From: Lasiosphaeris hirsuta
Lineage: Eukaryota; Ascomycota; Sordariomycetes; Sordariales; Lasiosphaeriaceae
Direction: 5' to 3'
Assembly (NCBI GenBank): GCA_030549175.1
Contig: JAUKUA010000001.1
Location: 5,704,001-5,768,000, forward strand
Length of the DNA stretch: 64,000 nt
Shown here piece by piece: positions 42,584-54,290 of the stretch. The translations under genes and the position numbers were made by a program. Numbering within the stretch: the stretch's first letter is position 1; every line of letters begins with the position of its first letter. Below the pieces are notes generated by a model, which saw only the letters and a list, made by a program, of their open reading frames with translations, made no database searches and had not been told where the DNA came from.

Positions 42584-44588
42584 CTATGGCCCTTGTTTCC
42601 TCGAGGCTCCAGAAGCTCTCCACTTTTCGGCTCGTGCCGTACCACGGCCAGCGGGTTTCTTGCTCTTACCGCTTCCTTTTCGCTTCATCTTGAGGTCCTT
42701 CGGTCGGCCATCCTTTATGCTTGCGCGACGGCCTTCAAAGACGACATCCTCAGGAGATCTTATCACCTTTCCATCTCCGCCAGCCTTGGCAATACTCCTG
42801 CTGTTGCGACGCTTAGCGCCATCACCAGCCACACTCTCAAACTTCCTCGGCTTTCCTCCCCCGAGTTGGCCGGCAGCCGCCCGGCCCAGAAGCTTGCCTG
42901 CGCGGCCGGCGAGCGTCTTGTCCTCCGCGGTAGCCTTTGGCACATACTTGTCGGCGATCCTCTTATCTGGCTTACCCCTGCTCTCGGGAGCACCAAACTT
43001 ACCATGCTTGGCTTCCATTGCTCTTGCCGTCTTGTGGGGCGCTTTGCACCGGCTGACACGAAGTGCACGGGGAAGCATGGGCGGGAACTTCTTCCCTTCT
43101 AGGAGAACCGCTGCCTCGACGGCATTTGCATCCTGGAGGTATTAGCTGACTTGTGCCACTCCCACCTAGCCAAAGGGGTAAAACTCACATAAAACTGGAC
43201 ATAGGCGATCCCCTTGCCGACACGCGTAATAGGATCCCTTACAACACGGACGCTTTCTACCTTGCCGGCCTCCTTGTTAAACACTCGCCAAAGACCTTCT
43301 TCAACGTCCATCGGCACTCTGGTCCGCTTTCGCTTCTCGGTTGACTCCTTTCCTTCCTCGTCAATCTTGACGTTCAGGACGCTCTCATCGTCTACAAAGC
43401 CGAGGTTGCCAACGAACACACAACGGCGATGAGCGACCATGGCTGGATGTGCTACGCTGTCAACTCTAAGATGTCGATCCAAGACGATGGTGCCGTTAAG
43501 CTGTTGGACGGCCAGTCGTGCGGCCTGAACTGAGCTGTAGACAACATAGGCGTTTGTCGACTTTGTGGTGGCCTCCATCACGGACTTCTTGATATACGCA
43601 GCGCGCTTGGGAATGGCGGCTGTCGCGAAGGCAGTCGAGCGGAACCGTATCGACTCTACCTTCATTGGCGGCACAGCCTTTTTGTCCAATATAGATGCGA
43701 GATGGGTTAGAAGGGCTTTCTTTGCCGTGCGCGATGTGATGGCGTCAGCAGAGACGTTGCTCAAGAAAACCGTTCGGTTTGCTTTTTCGACCTCATTTGC
43801 AGCAGAGTTGGCAGCCGCGGCGATAGACTCGTGTACTGGGGCCTCAGATACCACTGACATGGCGTCGTCATCGTCGGCTGCAGCATCGGTGTCATCAGCA
43901 CCGTCTTCGGCGGCCGGCTCATCAGCCTTGATCCGTTTTTCCGACGGCTCTCCGTCGTCAGCTAGCTTGCTGAGATATTTCGACTCGAGGTTATCATATT
44001 CATCACGGTTCTTCCGCTTCCGTTTGCGCCCATCATCTTCACGACTCGCAGCAACCACAGCCTCCAGAATTTCTGCGGCCTCACTCTCCTCATCGTCAGA
44101 GTTGTCGGTGGCATTCTCAAACTCCTCATCGTCTCCTGATCCACTACCGCCCTGCTCCACCTCAGAATCCTTGTCGTCGTCGCTGTCCTGGACATCCTCA
44201 TCTTCGCTGACGGGCTTCGGCGCTTCCTTGATGGGCTTCGGGGTTTTCTTGGTGAGCTTGGAGGCTTTGCTGGTGCGCTCGGGGGCTTTCTTGGCGACCT
44301 TGGTTGCTTTCCTGGTAGCCTCAGGGGCTTGCCTGGGCTTCGGGGGGGGCAAGTCTACATATCGAGTCGCAGCTGGTGCCTTGACCGGTCCGGCCTATCC
44401 AATGTTAGTTGGTACTTGCTTCAATTGGAGCTGCATGGGCCTCCCACTCACGCTTGTGGTGAACAGAGCTGCAAGGGCGGGGTCGACGGCCTTCTTGGGC
44501 GCAACCAGGCTAGTTTTGCTGCAACATAAGGTCAGCAAAAGACACAACAGAAAATATAGCCTGTCTTCTATCCTAACCCTTTTCCCAT
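42584..44588 (-). CDS. NOP12: Nop12-like nucleolar RRM protein (25S rRNA maturation)
   Basis: Four exons on the minus strand: 44588-44578, 44518-44452, 44394-43189 and 43132-42584, giving 610 aa. Exon 1 is 11 nt and its donor is an unusual GTTAGG; the other donors are GTGAGT. The protein has a Lys/Pro-rich start ([17 protein letters not shown]), acidic and basic stretches (residues 85-175), an RRM from about 233 ([13 protein letters not shown] ... [22 protein letters not shown]) and a second RRM from about 350 ([15 protein letters not shown] ... [19 protein letters not shown]) split by an acidic insert. The C-terminus is Lys/Arg/Gly-rich ([17 protein letters not shown]). Layout and motifs match yeast Nop12, a nucleolar factor for pre-25S rRNA processing. 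It is divergent from the Dep1-like gene. The first exon is the least certain part. Confidence 0.88.
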
Positions 44589-45346
44589 GGTACGGGTAGG
44601 TGGTGTGTTGAGCTAGAGCTCTTAACAGGTCGAGGGGGCGGAAGCAGCCAAGGGGGCTGATCTTTCGGTTCGCGTCAAACCGAGTGAAAAGCGGTAGCTG
44701 GTGATTGAACCCGAAGAAAGTATGTATTGGAGAAGAAGCGGATCGAGCTCCAGATAAAAACCAGGAAGGCTGCTGGTAGGGGGTTGTGTCGTTCAGCTTT
44801 TGGGAGTTTGCTAAAAGCCAGGGTCTTCTCGCAACGCATCAGCGAAAGGTGCAACATGGGATGCCAAAGCCCACTCCAGAAAATTCACTTATCAGTCCTT
44901 ATCAGAACTGCCGCCCCACACCGCCCTTGCTGCACTGTCAGTTGCTGCTCGGCGGGCAGGCAAAGAGCCCGGGGCAGGTCTTCGCTCCAGTTGAGTTCGC
45001 TCCCGCCTGCTTTGGTGTGGGCGCTCTCCGGCTTTCCTGTCAATACCTCTCTGCCGGCCCCCCCTCTTGTCCACGACACTCTCGCTACACACTCCTCTTT
45101 CGCACTTGTGATAGCAACAGCATACTCATTTGATCTAGTCCAGCTGCATTACTCTTTATACCGTTTCAAAATTTCCCTCCACCATCTTCACGCCCGTCGC
45201 GCAACCCGCAATTCTCGTGGCGCCGAGCTGCCCGTGTGAGAAACCCGTCTAATTTTGCGCGGTACCTCACTCTCGCCCACAGCCACACAAGACAACATTG
45301 GCGCGACATCTTCTGGGCCCCCCTCGGCCTAGTCGTATGGTCTACG
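44589..45346. promoter_or_regulatory. Divergent promoter region (NOP12-like / Dep1-like)
   Basis: About 760 bases between divergent starts. An out-of-frame ATG lies at 45336, 11 bases before the Dep1-like start. No gene is seen. Confidence 0.5.
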
Positions 45347-47620
45347 ATGGCTACCGGCGATACCGCGCCGCCTTTGGCACTCTCGAGCTCTCCGCCGCCG
45401 CTTCTCGACAACAGTCCGAGCAACCTCTCGAGCCCTCTGAGCGACGTCGAGGACAAGGATCCAGGCCATGAAGGGATGGATATAGACACACATGAAAATA
45501 GCCCTGCTCACCCAGGGACGCCAAAGCGGAATGGTCGCCGAGGCGGCGAAGACTCGGATGCTGACGAGGAGTCGGACGACGACAGCAAATTGTCAGAAAT
45601 GGATGTCAATGATTCTGAGGCCGAAACGGAGCGACTTTACGATACCCCTCCTAAAAACGGCGTATCGCGCGACATGCTAAACATCCTCAGCGAAGTCGGA
45701 AATCGACAATTCGTCGATCGCCGTGCTCGAGCCTTCGAGCGCAGCCCCAGCAAGCTGCAGCAGCAGCTACAGGCTGAGCTCGCAGCTGCAAACCCGCCGA
45801 GCGACAACGACTCCCTTTCCGATGCGGACGATGGCGAGGACGATGATGCGTCCTTGGCCTCGAGCGAACCCGAGCCCGACTCTGCCAAGGACCAGCGATT
45901 ACGGTCTCCCACCCAGACTAAGAAACCCCAAGAGACTATCGCAACTACCGAATCGGCCGCTACACAACTTGCAAGGCAGGATTCACAAGAGTCCCGAAAG
46001 CGGAAGCGTCCATCTCTAGCGGAACAATCTGAGGCAGAGCAACCACTTAGGAAGCGAACTGGGTCGATCGCCGCTCTTGAAGCCGATTTTTCGGCTAACG
46101 ACGCCGCTGTGGCGGACGACGAGAGCCTTTCAACAAACCCGCAAAGCGTTACACATACTGGCGAGGAAGATAATAACGACGAGGCAGATGTCGCATCCAA
46201 GAAGGAGGCTCCCGTTGAATCAGTCGAATCAGTCGAGGAAGACAAGATAGAGACCACCAGGTCGAAGAAGGCCAAGCGAAATGCCACTAAGAAGCGAAAG
46301 AGCAAAAGCCCCGATGAGTCGACTGGCCAGGTGACAGAAGAAGCGCACGACGATCCTCCAGATGACGCCGATGGTGACCATGCTACCGGGGATCATACTC
46401 ACCAAGTCGAGGACGAACACACTGGGGACGCGGACGAGGAGGCGGAAGTTGCGCACAAGAACGAAGAAGAGTGTACGAATAGAACTGCCCCCCCCCCGCC
46501 ATCTTTTCCGAATTCTAACTCATTAAACACAGTGGAACGCAAAAAAGCCGCCTGGGAAGAGCTCACGGCCATCGAGAAGCAGTTTAGCAACTTCCGAGAG
46601 CGGTAGGTCTACCAATTAATTGATTCCACGTTAGATTGGCGTGTCGACGCAACGCTAACCTTTGGGTAGTCTCTATCAAGAACGGTTGGAGCAACTAAAC
46701 AGAGAAGAGGCCTTGCTCACCTGCGAAAACCCCACGCACCCCGAATACGTCGCCATGTTACAGTGCATCGAGGAGCGGCGAAATGAGAGAATACGGGTCA
46801 GCACACTCGAGTTGCAGCTCAACTTACAGGTTCTCAACAATCGTGCGGTCGCGGAACGGGCTCAAATGATGACCCAGTTCTACCAAGGCGTACGTGAAGC
46901 AAGGGAGAGGGTTCTCGAGGAGCTCGGCCAGGAGTGGTATGAAATCCAGCAAGAGCGCAGGCGCTACGCCAACACCATACCTGATTACGGGATTCGTTTC
47001 CCGGCTACAAAGACGCAGACCATCAAGCAAGCCGTTGCATACAACAAGGAAGTATCAATCCTGTCGGGTTTTGCAAAGCATGTTGGCTTTCCTGCGGCAC
47101 CACCAATACATGGCGCTACTGATGACCAGCTCGAGAGCGACCTCGAAGCTATAGTTGTAAGCTGCGCCCAGCTTTAGCAATCACCATTGCTGCTAACACC
47201 AATCTCTAGCGTGCACGCGAACCCGTTTCTCGGCCAGTTGCCAACCACCAACAGGCATTTCCTCCAGAGTTTGCTGGCGGCCTTCCGTTCGGGAGAATTC
47301 TAGGACCGGCCGGGGAGCAGTTCATAGAACAAACGCCATGGGCAAATCCCAATCACCCATCCCACCAAATACAGCGCCAACATTCGCAGCACTCCCCGCA
47401 GGAGACAGGTGCTCTGCCCGGCACATCAACAGGGCCCCGGAGACGTTCTCATCAACCCGGAGCAGTGCCTTCCTCAAGCAACATGACCATCCCGAACGGT
47501 GACTCCCTTGTACAGGTGCAAAAAGCGAATTCCTCGGGGGGCCACGAATCGACTACTAAGGGGTCAAAGATGGGAGCCGAGGCATCGGTCAAGCGCGAGA
47601 GTATTGCGCAAGCGTCTTGA
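45347..47620 (+). CDS. Dep1/Sds3-type subunit of the Rpd3 histone deacetylase complex
   Basis: Three exons: 45347-46602, 46670-47156 and 47210-47620, giving 717 aa; donors GTAGGT and GTAAGC, acceptors GGGTAG and CTCTAG. The start at 45347 has A at -3 and G at +4. The N-terminal 390 residues are acidic, Ser-rich and disordered, with a conserved island (SRDMLNILSEVGNRQFVDRRARAFERSPSKLQ). Residues of about 395-530 form the Sds3-like coiled-coil domain (ERKKAAWEELTAIEKQFSNFRERLYQERLEQLNREEALL, then the CIEERRNERIRV and QEWYEIQQERR helices). The tail is Pro/Ser/Gln-rich. Sds3 and Dep1 are structural subunits of Rpd3L in yeast and of Sin3 complexes elsewhere, acting in chromatin repression in the nucleus. 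Which of the two paralogues this is I cannot decide; length and acidic start favour Dep1. Confidence 0.85.
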
Positions 47621-48121
47621 CAATTTTTTATTCATATCGCTTTGGGAGGCCAAGCAGGCTGGGTACTGGGATTGGCAGGGGGGGTTCATGCATCTAAAAT
47701 ACCATTTCGGCACAACGGCATCTTGGTTCTCTCTTTTTCCTTTGTGTTTTCGAGTCGATGACTTTGATGAGAGGAGTTTACACTGGTTCAGATTCGGGTT
47801 CAGGTTCGGGCCCGTCTTCAACGGGGTATCAGAGGGTTTTGGTATTGGTCTCTAGGTCTGCCTAATGTTACATAGATACAACTTTTATGTGTACAGCTGG
47901 GCAATTCTTTCATATGAGTGGTGCGTTATGGCCAGGGCCGGCTTGCCTTTATTCCTGTTATATACCTTAGCGAATACCTTCCGGTGTGATATCACGATAC
48001 AGCGAGGCTACGGCCCTTTTTAAATGAATTCAGGCTCTGGGTTTCCTTGAGCGCGGCTCTGCTAAGTGGTCGATATCGTACGTCCCATAACTTGAGAGGG
48101 CATCGCCAGAACCCTAGGTCC
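47621..48121. other. Convergent 3' region, no gene seen
   Basis: Lies between the convergent Dep1-like and COA3 stops. No coding character is seen. Confidence 0.6.
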
Positions 48122-48532
48122 CTACTTCTTCGATACCTCAATAGGAGCTTGGGTATTCCCTACAGAAACATCGGGAACCTTGACGTCCTCAAACTCATCC
48201 TGGCCGACGACAGAGATCGTGTATGCATCTAAACCATGGGAACACAATGTATTAGTGTCGAGAATAGGTGGACCGTAGCTTGCCTCGGGTGACGAATCTC
48301 AGCAACAGGGTAATAGATAAGTCGACATACAAATCCCAATTGTGAGGGCGCAAATGCTAGCTCCAAGGAGAGTGTTCTTGATTAGATACGGGCGGCGGGC
48401 ACGGATGAGCGCCGGGGATTGGCGGCGATTGCGATCGTAGTAGGTCGAGTGCAGTCTGCTTGTTGCCTTGTCAGATGTGATTACAGGCAGCCAGTTGGCC
48501 AATAAGTTGAAGTGCGCGACCTACCCAGCCAT
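48122..48532 (-). CDS. COA3: Cytochrome c oxidase assembly factor 3
   Basis: Three exons on the minus strand: 48532-48525, 48455-48331 and 48228-48122, giving 79 aa. The first exon is 8 nt (MAG with a split codon). Donors are GTAGGT and GTATGT; acceptors are GCAG and TTTAG. The protein reads LHSTYYDRNRRQSPALIRARRPYL then one membrane segment (NTLLGASICALTIGIYAYTISVV), then GQDEFEDVKVP and a short tail. This order (basic matrix segment, single inner-membrane helix, acidic DEFEDV) is the COA3/COX25 family signature, as are its size and the YYDRNRRQSPALIRARRP string. COA3 binds newly made Cox1 with Cox14 and couples its translation to assembly of complex IV. An acceptor three bases upstream (ACAAG) would add one Arg. 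Confidence 0.87.
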
Positions 48533-49453
48533 GACTACGCCGTGTGTGGATTGTTCGAAATGCCGCGGGAAAGGGATCGGGCAACGATGTGCGATGTGCG
48601 ATGAGCTTCCAGACAACTTTTGTCAACCGTGCAGCTTGCATAACCAAACAAGACTAAAATGAACGGATGTTTCCGAGCACTGGAACTGATAACTACACGC
48701 AGTAGCTTATCAGCATCAAGCCAATCATGCACAGCACAGCTTCACCCCTCCCCAGGTCTGCCTTGCGGCCACCCACCACGGCTGTTCTTCGGGCTGTGGA
48801 GCTCTGCAAGTGCAGGGGCCTGTTTGTGGGCCTTGCAACGCATGTCAACTGGCTTCTGTCGCGTTCAAAGACTTGGGCAAGCTCCCATTCAAACTTTAGG
48901 TCGCCAAAACTTGAGGACGTCGATGACCAGTGCCTGATTTTGAAACCCAGCATCAACCATTGCAAAGTGCACAACCAGCCGACACATTACGCCCTCCTCC
49001 TCATGAGCTTACGACCCGTTCGATTCCAGACGACCATCGCGATATATCCTTTCCCATCCCAATACTGATACTGACGAACGACTGGTCGCGTTGCGCAGGA
49101 TGAGCGCTCTCCGGACGAGCCTCTCTGAAGTCGATCCTGTGCTGCTCCGGGGTAGATACGATCATTCATTTTTCAAAAGCTCATAGCACCGCCGGCCGTC
49201 AACCTTCAAATTGAGAGGCATTTGACATCACTTGCTCGGGCTGTACGATAGCACCAGCAGCTTCTTTGACCGTCCTTCGCACCCGTACTGGCCTTCTTCG
49301 TAGAGTCTCTTTGACGTCTTTTGAAGCCTTATTTCCCGCCCCTCGACACAGCCTCCTCCGCCACCAATTTGAACCCCCAGCAGCGACATTTGTATCCATC
49401 GAGGTATCTGCTCGCTCGCTCTCGGCGATTGACACCACCCCCCATTTTCCGGC
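48533..49453. promoter_or_regulatory. Divergent promoter region (COA3 / PTA1)
   Basis: About 920 bases between divergent starts. Candidate leader signals occur near 49100 (acceptor GCAG), but I cannot confirm an untranslated exon. No gene is seen. Confidence 0.5.
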
Positions 49454-52174
49454 ATGGCCGCCTCTGTAAAGACCCTTTCGGTCGGGGAGCAAATACAGCA
49501 ACTCAACGCTGCCCGGAAGATTGTTCTCGAGAATGCGGCTTACTACGACAGAATCGTCAAGGGCATCTTGCCCATCATTGGCCCGTCATCCCCTGTCGAG
49601 CTGCGGCGATGGGGTGCGGAATTCCTTGCCGAATCTCTCTCTACACCAGCACTGAACAGCCGGGACAAGGAAAACCTGACTGTGGCCATACTGGATACAT
49701 TGAGGTTGTTGGTAGAGAGCCCGAACGAGGATCCTCTGGTCCTCAAGGCCAGTGTCATTGCGGCGGCCAGCGCATACCCAATCGCGATGAGATGGATGTA
49801 AGTATTTAGATAGATGCAACGCTTTCATCCTCTTGGGCAGCTGCGGGCGCGCAAGTGCTAGATGATATGCTATAGCTTGCCATTCTATGCCTGCTCTCTG
49901 CCCATAGCGCCAAGATTGGTCGATCTCTCTGCTCCATCGTGGTCTTTCCAATGCCAGTTACGAAAGAGGGTTCGGCGAGCAATCGGCATATTTTTGGTTG
50001 TTTTGGACTGCTAACTTGTCGGTGTTTGCAGCATTCACAATTCGTATCACAAGGAGAGCTGGGAGTCCATGTCGGCCATCAAAGCCAGAATTTTGCGTAT
50101 ATGGGATGGCGCGGAGACGCCGGTCAAGATTTGCTGCATCAAATTCGTTCAGCGGGTTGTGCTTGTTCAAACAGCCTCTAACGGCACAGAGCAAAAGGTA
50201 TGAGTCCTTTAGCATAGCCTCGTCCACTAGTTTACTAACGGTTGACACAAAAGATCAACGGCCTAGATGTTTCTCTGTCGATGATCCCTCCAAACCATCC
50301 CCTACTTGACCCTCGGGTACTAGAGGCCGAGGCGGCGGGTCTTCTGGACAGGATGCTCGGCGTGTTACAGGATAACAGCAGGTGGGCAGTGCCTCTTCAA
50401 CTCATGCCCGATGTTGATGACTGACAGCTAGATAGTGATGCTTTACTCGTTGACGCCACGCTCAACACCCTCTCCATCCTCATCAGATCCCGCCCTACCA
50501 CATCAAACCGTATCCTTAATACGGTGCTAAACTTCAACCCCTTAAAGCTGGCGAACTCACCAATGACGCCAAGGACTAAGGTTCTGATCAAGTCCATGGA
50601 GAAGACAACCCGTATTCTTTTGATTCATTTGCTGAAGCGGTAAGCTATACCTCCTAGAAAGCAAAATAATCGTTCGCTAACTGTTGTTAGGGACCCGAGT
50701 AGTCCCATGGTACCGCGAATCCAGCAACACGTTGACAGACTTATCCGGTCACGGGCCGAGATATTTGACGAGGCCAATCGCAAGCGAGCTTATGCTCAGC
50801 CAACCACTGCTGAATACACTGAATCAAAGAGACAAAAGGTCGACAATGCCGCGTCTCAACTTCCGGTTTTGGCACAGCCACCCGGACCACAAAGTCTCGC
50901 CGCGACATTCACCCTCACTAGTAACGCAGGGCTGCAGTCCTTCGATGCGACCCAGGTGCCTGTGGCACTGGCAGCCAAGATCAGTGTTATGACACTTGCT
51001 ACACTGAGCCAGCCAGTTTTGGATCAGGCTCTCTACGTAAGACTTCTCTTGCAACAGTCCGAGGCGGATAGGGGTTGACATGAATACAGAATATCCGGGC
51101 ACGACTGAGCGCTCTCTACGCGGCGGCGGGGCCAGTTCAACCTGCGATAATCAACCCAGAAACAGCGCCCTTGGGCGTTGAGGAAGATGACGATGACTAT
51201 GAACCAAACTTTTATGCAGCCGAAGACAATGAGCAAATACTCAACAAACTCGACAGTGCGCCACCTGACGAGCCGGTCGAGCAGGCTCCCGATGCCTCGT
51301 CTTCCCTCGCACCTCTTGGACCCTTCAAACTTCCGCCCCCGCCAACTCTTGACCGCGACACCGCCGCAAAAGTTGGTCAGATCGCTGCTTCCCGCGTTTT
51401 CGGACCTCTCCCGAACCTTGAGGAGGCGGTACTGCGTAAACCTAAGGCCGGAATCAACAGGCTGGCGGCAAGCTCGTACGACCGCGACTCGTGGCTGACG
51501 CTGATCACTCGACTCGCCACCCGCAGTGCGGCCGGGCTGGAAGGGGTCAGCGGTGGCATTAAACCTGAGGACACCGAAATGGCGCTTGACCGGACACGCA
51601 TGAGCTTGAGCAACGTGATCCGCGAGATGCTCTATAACTACGTTCTTGAGGACTGGCGGCGGCGCATAGAGGTGGCCGTCGCCTGGCTCTGTGAGGAGTG
51701 GTACAACGACCAGCTGACGAAGAGGAGCAAGACGGGTGCGCCGCTGCATTACGAAAAGTGGGCGCTGCGGCTGGTTGATGGGTTCCTGAGCTACATCACA
51801 GCACAGGACAAAGTGCTCACGCGCTTCTTGGCTGAGATCCCCGAGCTGAGCAGGGAGTTGCTCGGGCGGCTCAAGTCCCTTTGTGGAGATCCGACCACGG
51901 TGCAGCTTGCGCTGACGACCCTGCTGTACCTCACCATGATGAGGCCACCTGTGAGGGAGATTGCGATGGATACCGTGGCAGAAATTTGGGTCGAATGTAA
52001 GTCGCTAATGTCCATATTACTCCCGAAGATGAGAGGATGCTAACGTATATGCTCTTAGATGAGGAGGCACGCCCACTAGCTACCAAGTATCTCGTCAAGT
52101 GGCGCCCGGGATTTATCGAGTCGCAGACTGGCGGCGGTGGAAGTGGTCAAGGAGCGGCCATAGCGGCGCGGTAA
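49454..52174 (+). CDS. PTA1: Pta1/symplekin, scaffold of mRNA 3' cleavage and polyadenylation
   Basis: Seven exons: 49454-49797, 50032-50197, 50254-50381, 50436-50639, 50691-51036, 51090-51996 and 52059-52174, giving 736 aa. All six introns are phase-consistent; the first is long (234 nt), the others 51-62 nt. The N-terminal 300 residues form the HEAT-like symplekin/Pta1 N domain: QIQQLNAARKIVLENAAYYDRIVKGILPII, HNSYHKESWESMSAIKARILRIWD, KICCIKFVQRVVLVQT, and DALLVDATLNTLSILIRSRP. A disordered linker contains KRQKVD. The later part includes VIREMLYNYVLEDWRRRIEVAVAWLCEEWYNDQL, seen in filamentous fungal homologues. Pta1 is a scaffold of the yeast cleavage and polyadenylation factor that bridges poly(A) polymerase and cleavage modules in the nucleus. 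Length (736) is close to yeast Pta1 (785). The very last codons could instead be a donor (CGGTAAGC), so the C-terminus is slightly uncertain. Confidence 0.92.
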
Positions 52175-54290
52175 GCGTCAAACGAGACGTGATTTATGAC
52201 GTGTTGTGTTGAAAACACAACCCGGAGGAAACATTGTGTTTCTCATTCACATGGGACATAGCTCTCTTGGGGAACGGCTTGAGAGATTGGGCTATGATCA
52301 TAGTTTTGGGAAAGGCACCGCTTTGCTCACCCTAGCGAGGATCCGATCAGTATATTATTTCTCATGATTCCAGGTCGGGCCAGGTCAGGTCACGATATAT
52401 GGCAAGAACGCATGGTTTCAGGCTACATAGGCGTTGGGAGAATCTCGCGTAAACAAAAGGTCGGGCGTAGGCTGGGTTCTCAGGGAGCCTCGGTCCACGC
52501 ATTTAGCGTATTGTATATTGTATTCGTACTCGTTCATGTCTTGCATTGTGCTGGGTCTCCTGGTAAGGTCCACTAACCTGAACTTGCTGTGGGTGGTTTG
52601 TCCGCGAGGGGGGGGGGGGTCGACGTTGATTGTGGAGCACGGGAACTCAAACAGGTGACGCAACATGGAAAGACGCGTTTGATGGTGGGGGGAGCGTGTT
52701 TGCGGTTCCCAGCAAGTATACCCACCGGCATAAACTGGTATATTGCGGCCTACCGAGCTCAATGCAATGGGAGTTGGCTGTCTGAAGCCACATCTGCCAG
52801 GGTTTCCCTGTCCGTTATACTTTTTTCAACGTTAAAAAGTAGAGTTGATGAACCATACATTACGTCAAGTTCTTCAATGCGACTCCCAAAGGCTGGAGGC
52901 TGCCAAACTCTGGGAAAATGTGGTTCGGTTCTCGATTGTTCTCTTCGGAACCAGTTGATTGGGAATCCCGGAAAGGCAGGACAGCCTAGACAATTGGGGA
53001 CGGAGATTAGCGCAGGAACAATCACATGGCCCCTGAGGGTAGGATGTAATATCAGTTTCGCTATACCCGTTGAGCAGCCTCCCGTCAGGACAAAGTTTGT
53101 CATCACTTGGTAAAGGAAACAGCTCAGTAACTGGGATCGCGGCAACAAGGCCAATTTAACTGGCGGATGTGCACTCTGCGAACGGAGTTTCGAATGACGA
53201 CCTAGGAATTTCCGATGAGCCTCTCAATGGCCCAATTACAACGAAGTGCCATGAACTTTGATACAAGGAGTTCCCCAGAGTCACTGTCAAAGTCCATGAC
53301 ACAGCCTGGCAGGAGAGATGCAGGTTCAGTGCATACACGTGTCTGTGCTTGTGCTTGTGTCTGAAAGAACGGAAGACTTGGGAGGCTTAACAGCGGACAA
53401 AGCAGAGGTAGACAGGGGTTGAGTTGTTCTTCAGGCACCTTGTTAGACCAGACAAGGATGACCCTATCTATACTTTTTCCGAAGCCCACTTTTGTGCTCT
53501 GCGCCACTGAACAGCCCTTCTCGGTTGGTTGCCGTGGTAGTGGAACACCCACACAGAGCCCACGATAGGGAAAGTGCTCCGCGTAACCACACGTTGCACG
53601 TCGTGGACACGGGCCTGTGAGTGAGCGGCCGGGTCCTTCGCTCGCAGGAAACAATGAAATGACCTGGGCGTGTTCTGCAAATCTCACAGCCTGCCCGCGC
53701 GTGGGTGTGTGTGTGTGTGTGGTGTGTGTACATGTGTGTCAGCCCGTCCATTACCACCAGCCTGCCCTCCTTGTAGTCCTAACATCAACGGAAAAGACAT
53801 ACATACATATCTTGTTTGGACTTCAAAGATCCATCGCGCGACCACCCGGTTGTAGGTTTCGTTGACTGTCAAATCCCACTGTAATCAATTGTGTCCCTGG
53901 AACTTTCAGAGTTTTGCTCTCTGCGCCACTCAGCCCAAAAACATCAACCGATCTCTTGAGCCCTAGCCTCGGCTCTAACCCCAGGTCTCTGGATCTTCTT
54001 TGGTCTCTGCCTTCTGGGTTTAAATCTTAAGTTCGCCCAAAAGCGCAGCGAAACTAACAACCTTTGAAACGGGTTAGACGCGCGCCGAGAGGCAGCAGCA
54101 TCTAAGCCAGCCGCAGAAGGGCTGATACAACGAAACAAAAGCCATTGCAGTGTTTGCGGGGGGTCCCATAGTGGGCTGTCGACGGGTGTCTTGCATCCAA
54201 AAGCGCTATCCGCTATTCGCACGAAACCGCTACTTCGCACCTACTAAGCCAACGACCCTACCCTTCCCCATCTTACGAGGAAGACAAGAA
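52175..54290. other. Intergenic block with GT repeat, no gene supported
   Basis: About 2.1 kb between co-directional genes. It contains a short hairpin at 52203-52222, a 12-base G run near 52608, and a GT repeat at 53705-53738. I see no gene. Confidence 0.5.
53705..53738. repeat. GT-rich dinucleotide repeat
   Basis: An imperfect GT repeat, interrupted by GG and ACA, lies in non-coding DNA. Confidence 0.85.

Noticed and set aside
52203..52222. Hairpin GTTGTGTT/AACACAAC after the PTA1 stop
   Set aside because: Looks like a bacterial-type terminator but has no such role in fungal mRNA 3' ends; perfect 8-bp stems occur often by chance.
53202..53687. 161-codon minus-strand frame
   Set aside because: No recognisable motif; overlaps other chance frames and lies beside a GT repeat.
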